Shown: piece by piece, positions 7,733 through 15,491 of the stretch | Numbering within the stretch: position 1 is the first letter of the stretch | Layout: each line of letters opens with the position of its first letter | Source of the DNA: CAWINH01 sp963837425 | GTDB taxonomy: Bacteria; Chloroflexota; Limnocylindria; QHBO01 | Direction of reading: 5' to 3' | NCBI GenBank assembly: GCA_963837425.1 | Contig: CAWINH010000004.1 | Location: 1 to 64,000, forward strand | Length of the DNA: 64,000 nucleotides | Notes under the pieces: model-generated | Seen by the model: the letters and a program-made list of their open reading frames with translations, nothing else | Told to the model about the DNA's origin: nothing | The model's database searches: none | Translations under genes and position numbers: made by a program

Positions 7733-8515
7733 CTCGAGCGCCTCGACGATCTCCTTGAAGTTCTCGAGGACGTCCCATATGCGCTCGGAAGCATCGGTCA
7801 GGTCGTCGAAGTAGACGTCCAGCTCCTCGCCGAAATGGCGCAGCTTCGCGCGTTCCAGGGCGCGGAACACGGCGCGTTGGGGACGGATGATGGCGCGGAA
7901 GTTGATGATCTCCTGCTTCGTGTTGCTGATGTCGCGCACGATCTCGCTCGATCGGCCCTCGAAGATGCCGTCCTCGAGCCGACGCAGCTTGCGACCCAGC
8001 TGCCCGAGCATGGGGAAGCCGGCATCCACGCAGCGGTCGAGGATCTCGTACAGGAGGCGGCCGGAGCCGCCGGCCAACAGGGCCTCGCGCCAGTCCGCCT
8101 GCTCCCGCGCGCGCTCCCACATCGCCGGCAGCGGCACGATCGCCTCCTCGGGGAGGGTGATGACGTAGTCCGGCCCGACGAAGACGTCGACCTCGACCGG
8201 GTTCAGGCGCCCGTTCTCCTTGTCGAAGCGCGGGAATTGCACCACCAGGAACAGGTAGTCGTCGTAGACGTCGAGCTTGGGGCGCTGGTTGATGCTCGCG
8301 ACGTCCTCGAGGTCGAGGGGGTGGAAGCTGAAGTTCTCCGCGAGCCATGCGACGTCGGCGGCGCCTGGCGACTCGACGTGGTACCAGCGCAGGCCGTTGG
8401 CCTCGATCATCTCGACCCGCGGCACGTCGACCGTCGGCTCACCCCCGTCGCTGGAGTGCCGGCGCCGCAACGGGCCGAGCAGCCGGGGGCGCAGGAGGCG
8501 CGGGAACTCCCTCAC
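7508..8515 (-). CDS. corA: CorA-family divalent metal channel
   Basis: 335 residues, the usual length for CorA. A large soluble acidic N-terminal domain is followed by a long helix and two C-terminal membrane segments. The pore signature GMN occurs at residues 297-299 in QGMNVPVPGE, followed by AAFWVILVGMAVILVALVLY and a basic C-terminal tail RRRGWL. CorA pentamers carry Mg2+ or Co2+ across the cytoplasmic membrane. Its 3' end is overlapped antisense for 225 bases by the EamA reading frame. The start lies four bases inside the stop of the next upstream gene (ATGA-type overlap), so both may form one operon. Confidence 0.93.
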   Translation of the reverse strand: MREFPRLLRPRLLGPLRRRHSSDGGEPTVDVPRVEMIEANGLRWYHVESPGAADVAWLAENFSFHPLDLEDVASINQRPKLDVYDDYLFLVVQFPRFDKENGRLNPVEVDVFVGPDYVITLPEEAIVPLPAMWERAREQADWREALLAGGSGRLLYEILDRCVDAGFPMLGQLGRKLRRLEDGIFEGRSSEIVRDISNTKQEIINFRAIIRPQRAVFRALERAKLRHFGEELDVYFDDLTDASERIWDVLENFKEIVEALESSNESVLSHRLNGALRVLTAVSVILLPLTLIASIQGMNVPVPGEHSSAAFWVILVGMAVILVALVLYFRRRGWL

Positions 8516-9018
8516 CCGTCAAGCGTAGCGCCGGGGATGTTCTCGAGCATGAGCATCCGGAACGTCAGCGCGCCCCCCTCCCGCTCTTCCATGCGGACCG
8601 GCATCCCGGGCAGCGACTTCGCAAACCAGAAGCTCCGCTCGGTGTCACCCTCGCGCACGAGATAGTGCCAGCACGGGTAGCTGCCCCCGGGCAGGTCGAC
8701 CGTCCCGGTCTCGATCGTGGTTGCCTCCTCGGGGAAGGACGCGTGCTCCTGGAACCCGATCCAGGTCACTCGCTGCACCGAGGCCGGCTCGAGAGGCGTC
8801 CCACTGAGCGAGAAGCGCCGCGCTTCCTGGAGAGCACCCTCCGCATCGGCCTCGAGGAAGCGGTTGACGCGGATGAACGGCTCAGCGTCGGCGGGTTCGA
8901 CGCGCAGCCGGATCGTCCGCTGCGGCTGGCATCCGGCGCGGATCTCCTCCGCGCTGAATGGCGTTGGCGCGTGATCCGGCTGCAGCCGATGCGTCTCGTC
9001 GGGCAGACTGGTCTGCAT
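8512..9018 (-). CDS. Conserved hypothetical protein
   Basis: 168 residues from ATG at 9018 (MQTSLPDETHRLQPDHAPTP); a further in-frame ATG at 9045 would add nine residues. No membrane segment or signal. The pattern THRL-x-PDHAPTPFSAEEIR-x-GC, then an HASFP segment, CWHYLV, FWFAKSLPGMP and a final hydrophobic strand suggests a beta-barrel of a widespread but unnamed actinobacterial/Chloroflexota family. Its start codon is interlocked with that of the divergent hydrolase gene inside GCATGC. It overlaps corA by four bases. I do not recognise a function. Confidence 0.7.
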   Translation of the reverse strand: MQTSLPDETHRLQPDHAPTPFSAEEIRAGCQPQRTIRLRVEPADAEPFIRVNRFLEADAEGALQEARRFSLSGTPLEPASVQRVTWIGFQEHASFPEEATTIETGTVDLPGGSYPCWHYLVREGDTERSFWFAKSLPGMPVRMEEREGGALTFRMLMLENIPGATLDG

Positions 9019-9589
9019 GCCTGCGCAGTTTGCCATTCTCCACACCGGCTACGTCCGCGACGAGCACGTGGCCGGCACGGTGTCACTGGTCATCGACGGT
9101 GACGCCCTCATCGTGGTCGACCCCGGCATGGTCGTCGACCGCTCGCTCATCCTCGATCCGCTCCGTGCCCTGGGCCACGCGCCCACGGACGTCACTCACG
9201 TGGTGATCACCCACCATCACCCCGACCATACCTGCAACGTGGCGCTCTTCTCGAACGCGGAGCTCGTCGACTTCTGGGCGCGCTACCGCGGCGACGAGTG
9301 GCTTGACCATGCGGGTGACGGTGCGCGGGTGAGCGAGCACGCTCGCCTGATCCTCACGCCCGGCCATACGAACCAGGATCTGACCCTGCTCGTCGAGACC
9401 GACGAGGGGGTCATCGCCTGCAGCCACGCGTGGTGGCATGCGGACCGCACCCCGGAGGTCGATCCACTGGCTGATGACCAGCGCGCGCTCGAGGTGAGCC
9501 GGCTTCGAATCCTGGCCGAAGCCGACATCGTCGTCCCCGGCCACGGCGCCGCATTCCCCACGAACCGCGCTCAGGCCGCTGCCAGGTAG
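9017..9589 (+). CDS. MBL-fold metallo-hydrolase
   Basis: 190 residues. The metal site signature is H66-x-H68-x-D70-H71 within THHHPDH, with further ligands in TPGHTNQD (about residue 117), the Asp near HADRTPEVD, and PGHGAAF near the C-terminus. This is a complete two-metal site. Short size and the GHTNQDLTLLV segment recall MBLAC1/YcbL-like thioesterases or RNA-end hydrolases, but the substrate cannot be told. ATG at 9017 overlaps head-to-head with the start of the divergent hypothetical gene. Confidence 0.88.
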   Translation: MPAQFAILHTGYVRDEHVAGTVSLVIDGDALIVVDPGMVVDRSLILDPLRALGHAPTDVTHVVITHHHPDHTCNVALFSNAELVDFWARYRGDEWLDHAGDGARVSEHARLILTPGHTNQDLTLLVETDEGVIACSHAWWHADRTPEVDPLADDQRALEVSRLRILAEADIVVPGHGAAFPTNRAQAAAR

Positions 9590-10026
9590 CGGCCCAGCAC
9601 GAAGCTCCAACCCTCGTCGTAGCTGGCCGCCACGCGGGCCGCGTCCGCACCCCGCGACTCCCAGCCGGTGTGCCGCAGGTCGACCCGCGTCCCACCCTCG
9701 GAGGTGGCCGCGAACCGCACTTCGACGTGCGTTGCCAGCTCGGGCTCGTTTCCGGGGTACCAGCTCATCTCGAAGCGTGAGCCCGGCTGCCACTTGCGGA
9801 CGACGCCCCACTCCCCGCGGCGCCCGTCAGTGGTCACCTCGTAGACCCTCCCGTCCACGCGCGGCTCGACGACGATGCCCGTCGCCTCCGCGCCGAAGAT
9901 CGAATGGGTTCGCAGCGGCCACCAGCCGCCCATACCCTCGGTGAACAACCGAAACGCGGCCTCGGGCGGAAGCGCCACGCTCACCGTGCTGCGGACCGCC
10001 AGTCCTTCGTCAGTCTTCTCAGCCAC
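9571..10026 (-). CDS. SRPBCC (AHSA1-like) domain protein
   Basis: 151 residues forming a single START/SRPBCC domain. An N-terminal strand VRSTVSVALPPEAAFRLFTEGMGGWWPL is followed by alternating strands and a long C-terminal helix (ASYDEGWSFVLGRYLAAA). AHSA1-like solo domains bind hydrophobic ligands in a deep cavity. It overlaps the ArsR gene stop by eight bases, a very common ArsR-SRPBCC operon pair in soil bacteria. Its 3' end overlaps the convergent hydrolase by 19 bases. The ligand is unknown. Confidence 0.85.
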   Translation of the reverse strand: MAEKTDEGLAVRSTVSVALPPEAAFRLFTEGMGGWWPLRTHSIFGAEATGIVVEPRVDGRVYEVTTDGRRGEWGVVRKWQPGSRFEMSWYPGNEPELATHVEVRFAATSEGGTRVDLRHTGWESRGADAARVAASYDEGWSFVLGRYLAAA

Positions 10027-10327
10027 GCGTCGTCTCCTTCATCTCCTCCTCCGCCGCGGCCGCGAAGCGCTCGAGCGCGTGCGCCCAGAAGCGGTCCCAG
10101 TACTCGCGCATTGCGGCGATTCCGGCGGGTTCGAGGGTGTAGATCCGTCGGGTTCCCTCCCGTCGATCCACCACCAGCCCGGCCGCCTTCAGGACGCGGA
10201 GGTGCTGGCTGACCGCGGGTCGGCTGACCGGCAGCGTCGCGGCGAGCTCGCCCACCGCGGCCGGGCCATCCGCAAGTTGCTCGAAGATCCGCCGACGCGT
10301 CCCGTCCCCGAGCGCATCCATCGCCAT
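10019..10327 (-). CDS. ArsR-family transcriptional regulator
   Basis: A winged-helix repressor of about 102 residues. The helix-turn-helix is VGELAATLPVSRPAVSQHLRVLKAAGLV, followed by the wing REGTRRIYTLEP. There are no Cys pairs for metal sensing, so this is a non-metal ArsR of the SRPBCC-associated type. ATG at 10327 (MAMDALGDGTRRRIF) fits the family N-terminus; a GTG at 10342 would add five residues. A perfect 8+8 palindrome lies 19 bases upstream and probably serves autoregulation. It likely controls itself and the SRPBCC gene. Confidence 0.88.
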   Translation of the reverse strand: MAMDALGDGTRRRIFEQLADGPAAVGELAATLPVSRPAVSQHLRVLKAAGLVVDRREGTRRIYTLEPAGIAAMREYWDRFWAHALERFAAAAEEEMKETTRG

Positions 10328-10345
10328 TGCGTAAGCATTCACTTA

Positions 10346-10365
10346 CCGTAAGTTATTACTTACGG
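10346..10365. promoter_or_regulatory. Palindromic operator candidate for ArsR
   Basis: CCGTAAGT-TATT-ACTTACGG is a perfect inverted repeat with 8-base arms and a 4-base spacer. A further GTAAG...CTTAC pair (10331-10346) leads into it. It is located immediately upstream of the arsR start and 16 bases from the stop of the MFS gene. AT-rich sequence here also suits a promoter. Confidence 0.65.
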
Positions 10366-10381
10366 ACTCCCATGTCAAGGC

Positions 10382-11815
10382 TCACAGCACCGGACCCCGG
10401 TCGGCGAGCGGGACGGCCTGCGGATGCGATGGAGGTGCGTCCGGTATTCGGCGCGCCGCAAGGAGCCCAATGGCGGCAGCCACGATCATCGCGAGGTTGG
10501 CGAGCACGATGCCGGGCGCGAGCCCCGGTCCGGCCGCCACCGCGGCGACCGTCGCGCCGGCGACCCCGGTGCCGACCGCGATCCCGAGCGTGACGGCGAG
10601 CTCGATCGCGACCGAAGCCGCGCCCTCCGCGCCGCGCGCGGCGGTCTCGATGACGACCAGCGTCGCAGTCGAATACGCGAGGCCCATGCCGAGTCCGGCA
10701 ATCCCCCACGCCACGGCGGCGAGCCAGATCGGCGCCACTGCGCTGAGCGGGACCGAGGTCTCGAGCCCGATCCCCACCATCACCAGCCCGAAGCCGGTCA
10801 CCACCAGCCACTGGCGCCAGCCACGCGCCGCCAGGCGTGCCTGGATCCATGAACCGGCAGCCCAGGTGATCGCGGCGCTCGTCAGCGCCAGGCCGCCGAG
10901 GATCGGTCCGCCACCACGCACGGATGCCACGGCCAGCGGCACGAACGCCTCGGCACCAAGGAAGGCCACGCTGACGAGGCCCAGCGCCGCGATCGCCGCC
11001 CCGCGCCCGGGACGCGCGAGAAGGCTCCCCTCCGGGAGGAGCCGGCTGAGAGCGCTGGTCGCCACGGCGAGGCCGATCACACCCAGCCCCGCGGCGATGG
11101 GGAGCGCTTGGGTGGGGGCCGCGAGCACGAGAGCGCTGCCGATCGCCAGCTGGAGAGCATCGCGCACGCGGGCAGTCGTGGCGTCCTCCATTCCGGCGTT
11201 CATCGCAGCCGCCGTCTCAGCAGCCTTCGCGTGCAGGCGGCCGAGGGGCAGAAACAGGACGGCGGCCGCCAGGGGTACCAGTGGCGCCAATCCGCCGAAC
11301 ACCCAGCGCCAGCCGAACGCCTCGGTCACGATCCCCGCGATCAATGGCCCGATCAGGCCGGGGAGCACCCAGGCCGAGGAGAGGACCGCGATCATCCGCG
11401 GCTGCTCTGTCGGCGCGTAGCCACGGGCAACGGCAACGTAGATCAGCGCTCCGATGGCGCCCGACCCGAGGCCCTGTACCGCGCGACCGGCGGCGACGGC
11501 CTGCATGCTCGAGGCGGTTGCCGCCACGACGAGACCGCCGGCATTGAGGACGACCGCCACGCCGAATGGGCGCAACGGCCCTCGGCGGTCACTCTCGATG
11601 CCGGCAACCACGATGCCGACCAGGCTCGTCAGCCAGTAGCCGGAGAAGGTCCAGCCATAGAGCGTCAGACCCCCGAGCTCATCGAGGGCGGCGGGCAGCA
11701 CCGTCGGGACCGCCAGGCCTTCGAAGGCGATAGCGGTGGCGAGAAGGGTGAGCCCCGCGGTGAGAAGCCGTCCGGGGCCGCGACGAGCGGGCGCGAGCTC
11801 CATTGGTTCGCGCAT
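10382..11815 (-). CDS. MFS transporter, multidrug-efflux type
   Basis: 477 residues from ATG at 11815 (MREPMELAPARR); ATGs at 11839 and 11803 are alternatives. About 14 hydrophobic segments suggest the DHA2 family. ESDRRGPLRPFG after segment 2 is the MFS signature loop, and GRAVQGLGSGA (segment 4) resembles the antiporter motif region. It probably exports a drug or metabolite by proton antiport. It reads toward the arsR palindrome and has no close partner on the other side. Confidence 0.87.
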   Translation of the reverse strand: MREPMELAPARRGPGRLLTAGLTLLATAIAFEGLAVPTVLPAALDELGGLTLYGWTFSGYWLTSLVGIVVAGIESDRRGPLRPFGVAVVLNAGGLVVAATASSMQAVAAGRAVQGLGSGAIGALIYVAVARGYAPTEQPRMIAVLSSAWVLPGLIGPLIAGIVTEAFGWRWVFGGLAPLVPLAAAVLFLPLGRLHAKAAETAAAMNAGMEDATTARVRDALQLAIGSALVLAAPTQALPIAAGLGVIGLAVATSALSRLLPEGSLLARPGRGAAIAALGLVSVAFLGAEAFVPLAVASVRGGGPILGGLALTSAAITWAAGSWIQARLAARGWRQWLVVTGFGLVMVGIGLETSVPLSAVAPIWLAAVAWGIAGLGMGLAYSTATLVVIETAARGAEGAASVAIELAVTLGIAVGTGVAGATVAAVAAGPGLAPGIVLANLAMIVAAAIGLLAARRIPDAPPSHPQAVPLADRGPVL

Positions 11816-12020
11816 GGTATGGGCCGATGACCCTGCCATGTGGCCCGTGCCGGTCGGGCCAAGGGCCTACGGTCACCCGGAAACGGCCCGCTCACCGTGT
11901 GTCGGGTGGCAGGCCGCTTTGATGACCGTTGGCCCGCGGGACTTGTTGCCAGCCGCGGCATCATTGAGCGCGTACAGATACGTACCCAAGCGCCGGCGAC
12001 ATTCGGCGGCGTCACGAGAG

Positions 12021-12027
12021 AAGGAGG
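12021..12027 (+). promoter_or_regulatory. Strong Shine-Dalgarno deciding a TTG start
   Basis: AAGGAGG lies nine bases before TTG at 12037 and has no ATG or GTG at a comparable distance. It therefore fixes the DoxX-like gene's start at the TTG. Confidence 0.75.
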
Positions 12028-12036
12028 CAAGATCTC

Positions 12037-12807
12037 TTGTCCACGTTACGGGGCTACGTGACATGGATCGCGGCCGTGGCGGCCGTCATCGTCCTGTGGC
12101 TGCAGGTGCCGGACACCTGGGACTTCGCAAAGGCGATCTACCTGCCGCCCGACTTCTGGCTGAACAGCGTCCTGACCTGGGTCTTCTGGATCCTGGCCAT
12201 CGCGGTGATCGTGCTCCTCTTTGCCGATCGCCACGAACCCGACGCGGCCGTCGTGGAGGTCGAGGGACCGGCGTTCGCGCGATACCTCTTCTCGAACACG
12301 CGCGCCGGCCTGTTCTGGCTGCCGATCCGCCTCTTCCTGGGAGCCAGCTGGTTCGAGGCCGGGTTCCACAAGCTGACCGGGACGGGTTGGCTGGACGGTG
12401 GCTCTGCGCTGGCCGGCTACTGGACCCGCGCGGTGACGATTCCCGATTCGGGGAGCCCACCAATCGCCTACGACTGGTATCGGGATTTCATCAACTTCTT
12501 GCTCAACGGCCACCACGAGGGCTGGTTCTCTTACATCATCGTGTTCGGCGAGCTGGCCGTCGGCATTGGCCTGATATTCGGGATCCTCACCGGGCTCGCC
12601 GCGTTCGGCGGGGCGCTGATGAACATGTCGTTCCTGCTCTCGGGCTCCGGCTCGAGCAACCCGATCCTGTTCACCGCCGCCATCGGGATCATCCTGGCCT
12701 GGCGCGTCGCCGGCTACTACGGCGTCGACCGCTACCTCCTGCCGATGCTCGGCACGCCGTGGCGGGCGCCGGTCCAGACCATGGGTCCCGCGGGAAGTAC
12801 AGCCTGA
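12037..12807 (+). CDS. DoxX/DoxD-like membrane protein
   Basis: 256 residues with about six hydrophobic segments. The N-terminal pair (about 8-27 and 42-62) is followed by a DoxX-like core: RLFLGASWFEAGFHKLTG, then FSYIIVFGELAVGIGLIFGI, FGGALMNMSFLLSG and the final TM helix. The E-AGFHKL segment is typical of TQO small subunit/DoxX proteins tied to quinone or sulfur redox chemistry; the enzymatic role here is unproven. TTG start with a strong AAGGAGG. A perfect 11-bp hairpin follows the gene. Confidence 0.87.
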   Translation: MSTLRGYVTWIAAVAAVIVLWLQVPDTWDFAKAIYLPPDFWLNSVLTWVFWILAIAVIVLLFADRHEPDAAVVEVEGPAFARYLFSNTRAGLFWLPIRLFLGASWFEAGFHKLTGTGWLDGGSALAGYWTRAVTIPDSGSPPIAYDWYRDFINFLLNGHHEGWFSYIIVFGELAVGIGLIFGILTGLAAFGGALMNMSFLLSGSGSSNPILFTAAIGIILAWRVAGYYGVDRYLLPMLGTPWRAPVQTMGPAGSTA

Positions 12808-12835
12808 TCGGCTGATCCCTGCGGGGCGCCACCGC

Positions 12836-12865
12836 AGCCGGGACGGAACCTGCCCCGTCCCGGCT
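12836..12865 (+). terminator. Hairpin terminator after the DoxX-like gene
   Basis: AGCCGGGACGG and CCGTCCCGGCT form a perfect 11-bp stem around an 8-base loop, 28 bases after the stop. There is no U-tract, so it may be a stem-only terminator or RNA stabiliser. Confidence 0.6.
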
Positions 12866-12995
12866 GTTGCGTGCCGTTCGTGACCGCCGGCCCGGTACGA
12901 AGGGGACGTGTGGCCGTTTCGGCGCGGCGCTCCCGGTCCGAGGCTGGGGTCACGCCGGGCTCCATCGGCACCGGCCACAAGCAGGAGAGAGACCC

Positions 12996-13433
12996 ATGGT
13001 GACCAAGGACTACCCTCGGGTCGGGAACCTGATGAGCGTGGATCCGGTGGTGATCGATGCCGAGGCCCCGATCACGGAGGCGGAGCTGCTCCTGAAGAGC
13101 TACCGGATCAGCGGGCTGCCGGTGGTCGAGGACGGCGGGCTGGTGGGTGTCATCAGCCAGACCGACCTGCTGAACGCCCGGTCGAGCGAGCTGATCGGCG
13201 CGAACTGGGCACGTGTTCGGGTGCGGCATCTCATGAGCCGCCCGGCGGTGACCGTCCACGTCTCGACCACGGTCACTCGTGCAGCCCACCTCATGCTCGA
13301 TGAGCACATCCATCGCGTGGTGGTGATCGATGACGGCGGCGTCCCGATCGGGGTGCTCACGACGAGCGACCTGCTCCACGTGATCCTCGAGAGCGCCTCA
13401 CCGATCCTCGAGGGCGGGGACGCAACGAGCTAG
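12996..13433 (+). CDS. Two-CBS-domain protein
   Basis: 145 residues made almost entirely of two CBS domains (about 8-62 and 75-135). Each shows the V-x-DAEAPITEAELLL or V-STTVTRAAHLML helix and a closing GVISQTDLL / GVLTTSDLL motif. Paired CBS domains (Bateman module) bind adenosyl ligands such as AMP, ATP or SAM. With no attached effector domain, this is a stand-alone sensor of unknown partner. The ATG at 12996 follows a CAGGAGAG ribosome binding site. Confidence 0.9.
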   Translation: MVTKDYPRVGNLMSVDPVVIDAEAPITEAELLLKSYRISGLPVVEDGGLVGVISQTDLLNARSSELIGANWARVRVRHLMSRPAVTVHVSTTVTRAAHLMLDEHIHRVVVIDDGGVPIGVLTTSDLLHVILESASPILEGGDATS

Positions 13434-13453
13434 CGCGCGATTCCTTCATCGGG

Positions 13454-13478
13454 CCGTCACCTCATCGTCATGTGACGG
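13454..13478 (+). terminator. Hairpin between the CBS and msrA genes
   Basis: CCGTCAC and GTGACGG form a 7-bp perfect stem around an 11-base loop. It lies 20 bases after the CBS stop and 16 before msrA. No U-tract follows. Confidence 0.45.
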
Positions 13479-13493
13479 GCGTAGACTCGCCGC

Positions 13494-14153
13494 ATGTTCT
13501 TCAACCTTGGGCGCAAGTCCCACATGCCCGATGCGGCCGAGGTGCTCCCCGGCCGATCCGGGGCGATTCCGACCGCAGAGCGCCACGCTGTGAACGGCCA
13601 GCCGCTGCACGGCCCTTACCCGGCGGGCAGCGAGATCGCGGACTTCGCGCTCGGCTGCTTCTGGGGCGCCGAGAAGCTCTTCTGGGAGCTTCCCGGGGTG
13701 ATCGTCACGGCGGTCGGCTACCAGGGCGGATCGACGCCCAACCCGACCTACAAGGAGGCATGCACTGGCCGAACCGGCCACGCCGAGTCGGTCCGGGTCG
13801 TCTACGACCCCGCCCTGATCAGCTACGAGCAGCTGCTCAAGGCGTTCTGGGAGGACCACGACCCAACGCAGGGCCACCGGCAGGGCAACGACGTGGGGAC
13901 CCAGTATCGGTCCGCCATCTACACCCATACCGATGCGCAGCTGGCTGCCGCCGAGGCGTCGCGGGCGATGTACCAGGCCGAGCTGTCGAAGGCCGGGTAC
14001 GGGACGATCACCACCGAGATCCGCCCCGCCCCCGAGTTCTATTTCGCCGAGGACTACCACCAGCAATACCTCGCGAAGAATCCACACGGCTATTGTCCTG
14101 TCCATGCGACCGGAGTGACGCTCGGCCCGATCGAGCGAATGCAGCAGGTCTAG
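13494..14153 (+). CDS. msrA: Peptide-methionine (S)-S-oxide reductase
   Basis: Reduces S-epimer methionine sulfoxide in proteins. Catalytic motif GCFWG at residues 54-58 (Cys55), then TAVGYQGGSTPNPTY, GRTGHAE, a downstream Glu/Asp-rich FWEDHDPTQ and YRSAIY, all standard MsrA elements. An N-terminal extension of about 50 residues precedes the domain, common in plant-like and actinobacterial enzymes. Only one further Cys occurs (in GYCPVHATG near the C-terminus), which may act as recycling Cys. No MsrB is nearby. Length 219 is normal for this subclass. Confidence 0.95.
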   Translation: MFFNLGRKSHMPDAAEVLPGRSGAIPTAERHAVNGQPLHGPYPAGSEIADFALGCFWGAEKLFWELPGVIVTAVGYQGGSTPNPTYKEACTGRTGHAESVRVVYDPALISYEQLLKAFWEDHDPTQGHRQGNDVGTQYRSAIYTHTDAQLAAAEASRAMYQAELSKAGYGTITTEIRPAPEFYFAEDYHQQYLAKNPHGYCPVHATGVTLGPIERMQQV

Positions 14154-14173
14154 GCGAGTTCGTGAGCTCGCTC

Positions 14174-14191
14174 GCGAAGCGGTCGCTTCGC
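14174..14191 (+). terminator. Hairpin after msrA
   Basis: GCGAAGCG-GT-CGCTTCGC is an inverted repeat with 8-base arms; the two-base spacer means the real loop must open a pair. It lies 20 bases past the msrA stop and probably acts as terminator. Confidence 0.45.
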
Positions 14192-14336
14192 TGACGACAT
14201 TCATCAGTGCCCTGGCGCGGGCCCCTAGGGGAACCGGATGATGGCGTCGGCCAACGCCCGAGGAGCTGGAGCAGGTCTGGGCGGTGGCGTTCCGGAGGCT
14301 TGCGGAGGTTGCCCGAGCGATGAGGTGGTGCGGATC

Positions 14337-14675
14337 ATGACCTACGAGGAGCTGATTGCGCTCGCAAGGAGCCTCGAGGGGCGGGAGCTGAAGACGGTCA
14401 CCGGGCGAACGTTCACGGTCCGCGTCTCTTCGGTCGAGCATTGCCCGTACTTCACTCCCTCGTCGAGCGGATACCCACAGACCGACGGCCGGAAGGCCGC
14501 CGAGCGATTCGTGGCCCGCTACAACCAGATCCAAAGCCTGCGGCCAGGCGACTATTCCCGGGTTACGCGCAACGCCTCGTATTACGTCGGGTTGTTGCGG
14601 GCCGCCGAGGGGGCGGCCGAGCCCCCGGGTGAAGCTCATCGGGCCGGTCGAGTGGCTGGAACAGGCGCGGATTAA
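14337..14675 (+). pseudogene. Hypothetical protein, C-terminus probably frameshifted
   Basis: The open frame gives 112 residues starting MTYEELIALARSLEG. The segment GRKAAERFVARYNQIQ followed by SLRPGDYSRVTRNASYYV looks like a conserved globular core. At the C-run 14622-14626 the frame turns into a low-quality tail (GEAHRAGRVAG). The neighbouring frame instead reads VKLIGPVEWLEQARINKSF and ends at 14760. Removing one C would join both. A fragment in another frame upstream (PEELEQVWAVAF then RRLAEVARAMR) stops over this ATG, suggesting a second decayed gene. Function unknown; a sequencing error in the C-run is the alternative. Confidence 0.5.
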
Positions 14676-14958
14676 CAAGAGCTTTGCACCCGGTTCACTC
14701 GGACAACGAGACGCGACTCTAACCTCGGTCCCTGGCTCTCCCTCCTGCACGGATGGCTGAGGGGCGGATCGCCGGCCGTCCTGGACGATGCGTCCCTCAG
14801 CGCGTCCGCTTCGCGGGCGGCGAACCTTCCGACCAAAGCGCTGGCCGGGCCGTGGGGTGACCGCAACATAGTTGCAACGCAGGTGCCGAATGCTTGGGCG
14901 GGTGCGTGACGGCCGGCGGTGGACACTCGTGGCACTGCAAGCAGAGATGAGGTGCGCC

Positions 14959-15369
14959 ATGAGTGTGGAAGAACAGCACACCGTTACCGAGCGCCGATAT
15001 GTCCCCGACCACGCTGCCACCGACCTGGACGCCCAGGTCGTCTCGCGGCACGAGGTGGTCACGACGAGGCCCACGGCCGTGGAGTTCGCGCGAAGGCTCC
15101 TGGTTCTCGTCTTCGGCCTTGTCCAGCTGGTCATTGCCCTTCGCATCGTCCTCCTCCTGGTGGGGGCGCGCGAGAGCTCGCTGGTCGTCGGCTGGGTGAT
15201 GGCCGTAAGCGGGGTGCTGGTCGCCCCGTTTGCGGGCATCCTGCAGACGAACGTGGTCCACGCCGATGGATCCGTCTTTGACCTGGCCGCAGTCGCGGCG
15301 CTCATCGGCTGGACGATCCTCGAGGCGGTGGCGGTGGCCGCAGTCGGCATCTTCGGCTCGCGGTCGTAG
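14959..15369 (+). CDS. YggT-like membrane protein
   Basis: 136 residues. A hydrophilic N-terminus (MSVEEQHTVTERRYVPD) of about 45 residues precedes three hydrophobic segments around 50-75, 80-100 and 110-130. The core FARRLLVLVFGLVQLVIALRI-type helix and ILQTN loop recall the YggT family of small membrane proteins. ATG at 14959 is chosen because sequence upstream of it in frame is Arg-rich noise. The 283-base gap before this gene holds no recognisable element. Role unknown. Confidence 0.7.
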   Translation: MSVEEQHTVTERRYVPDHAATDLDAQVVSRHEVVTTRPTAVEFARRLLVLVFGLVQLVIALRIVLLLVGARESSLVVGWVMAVSGVLVAPFAGILQTNVVHADGSVFDLAAVAALIGWTILEAVAVAAVGIFGSRS

Positions 15370-15491
15370 GCGCCGCCCGACCGGGGGGCTCTCGAGCTGT
15401 CACGCGATTGCAATGCGCCCGACAAAATCGAGGGTCCCCCTCTTGCGACGGTCCGCCTAGGCTCACGCTCTTCACTTGAGGAGACGGAACG

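Noticed and set aside
13446..15425. 659-codon minus-strand frame over msrA and the YggT-like gene
   Set aside because: Runs antisense to msrA, which has an intact GCFWG motif; Ser/Thr/Arg-rich noise.
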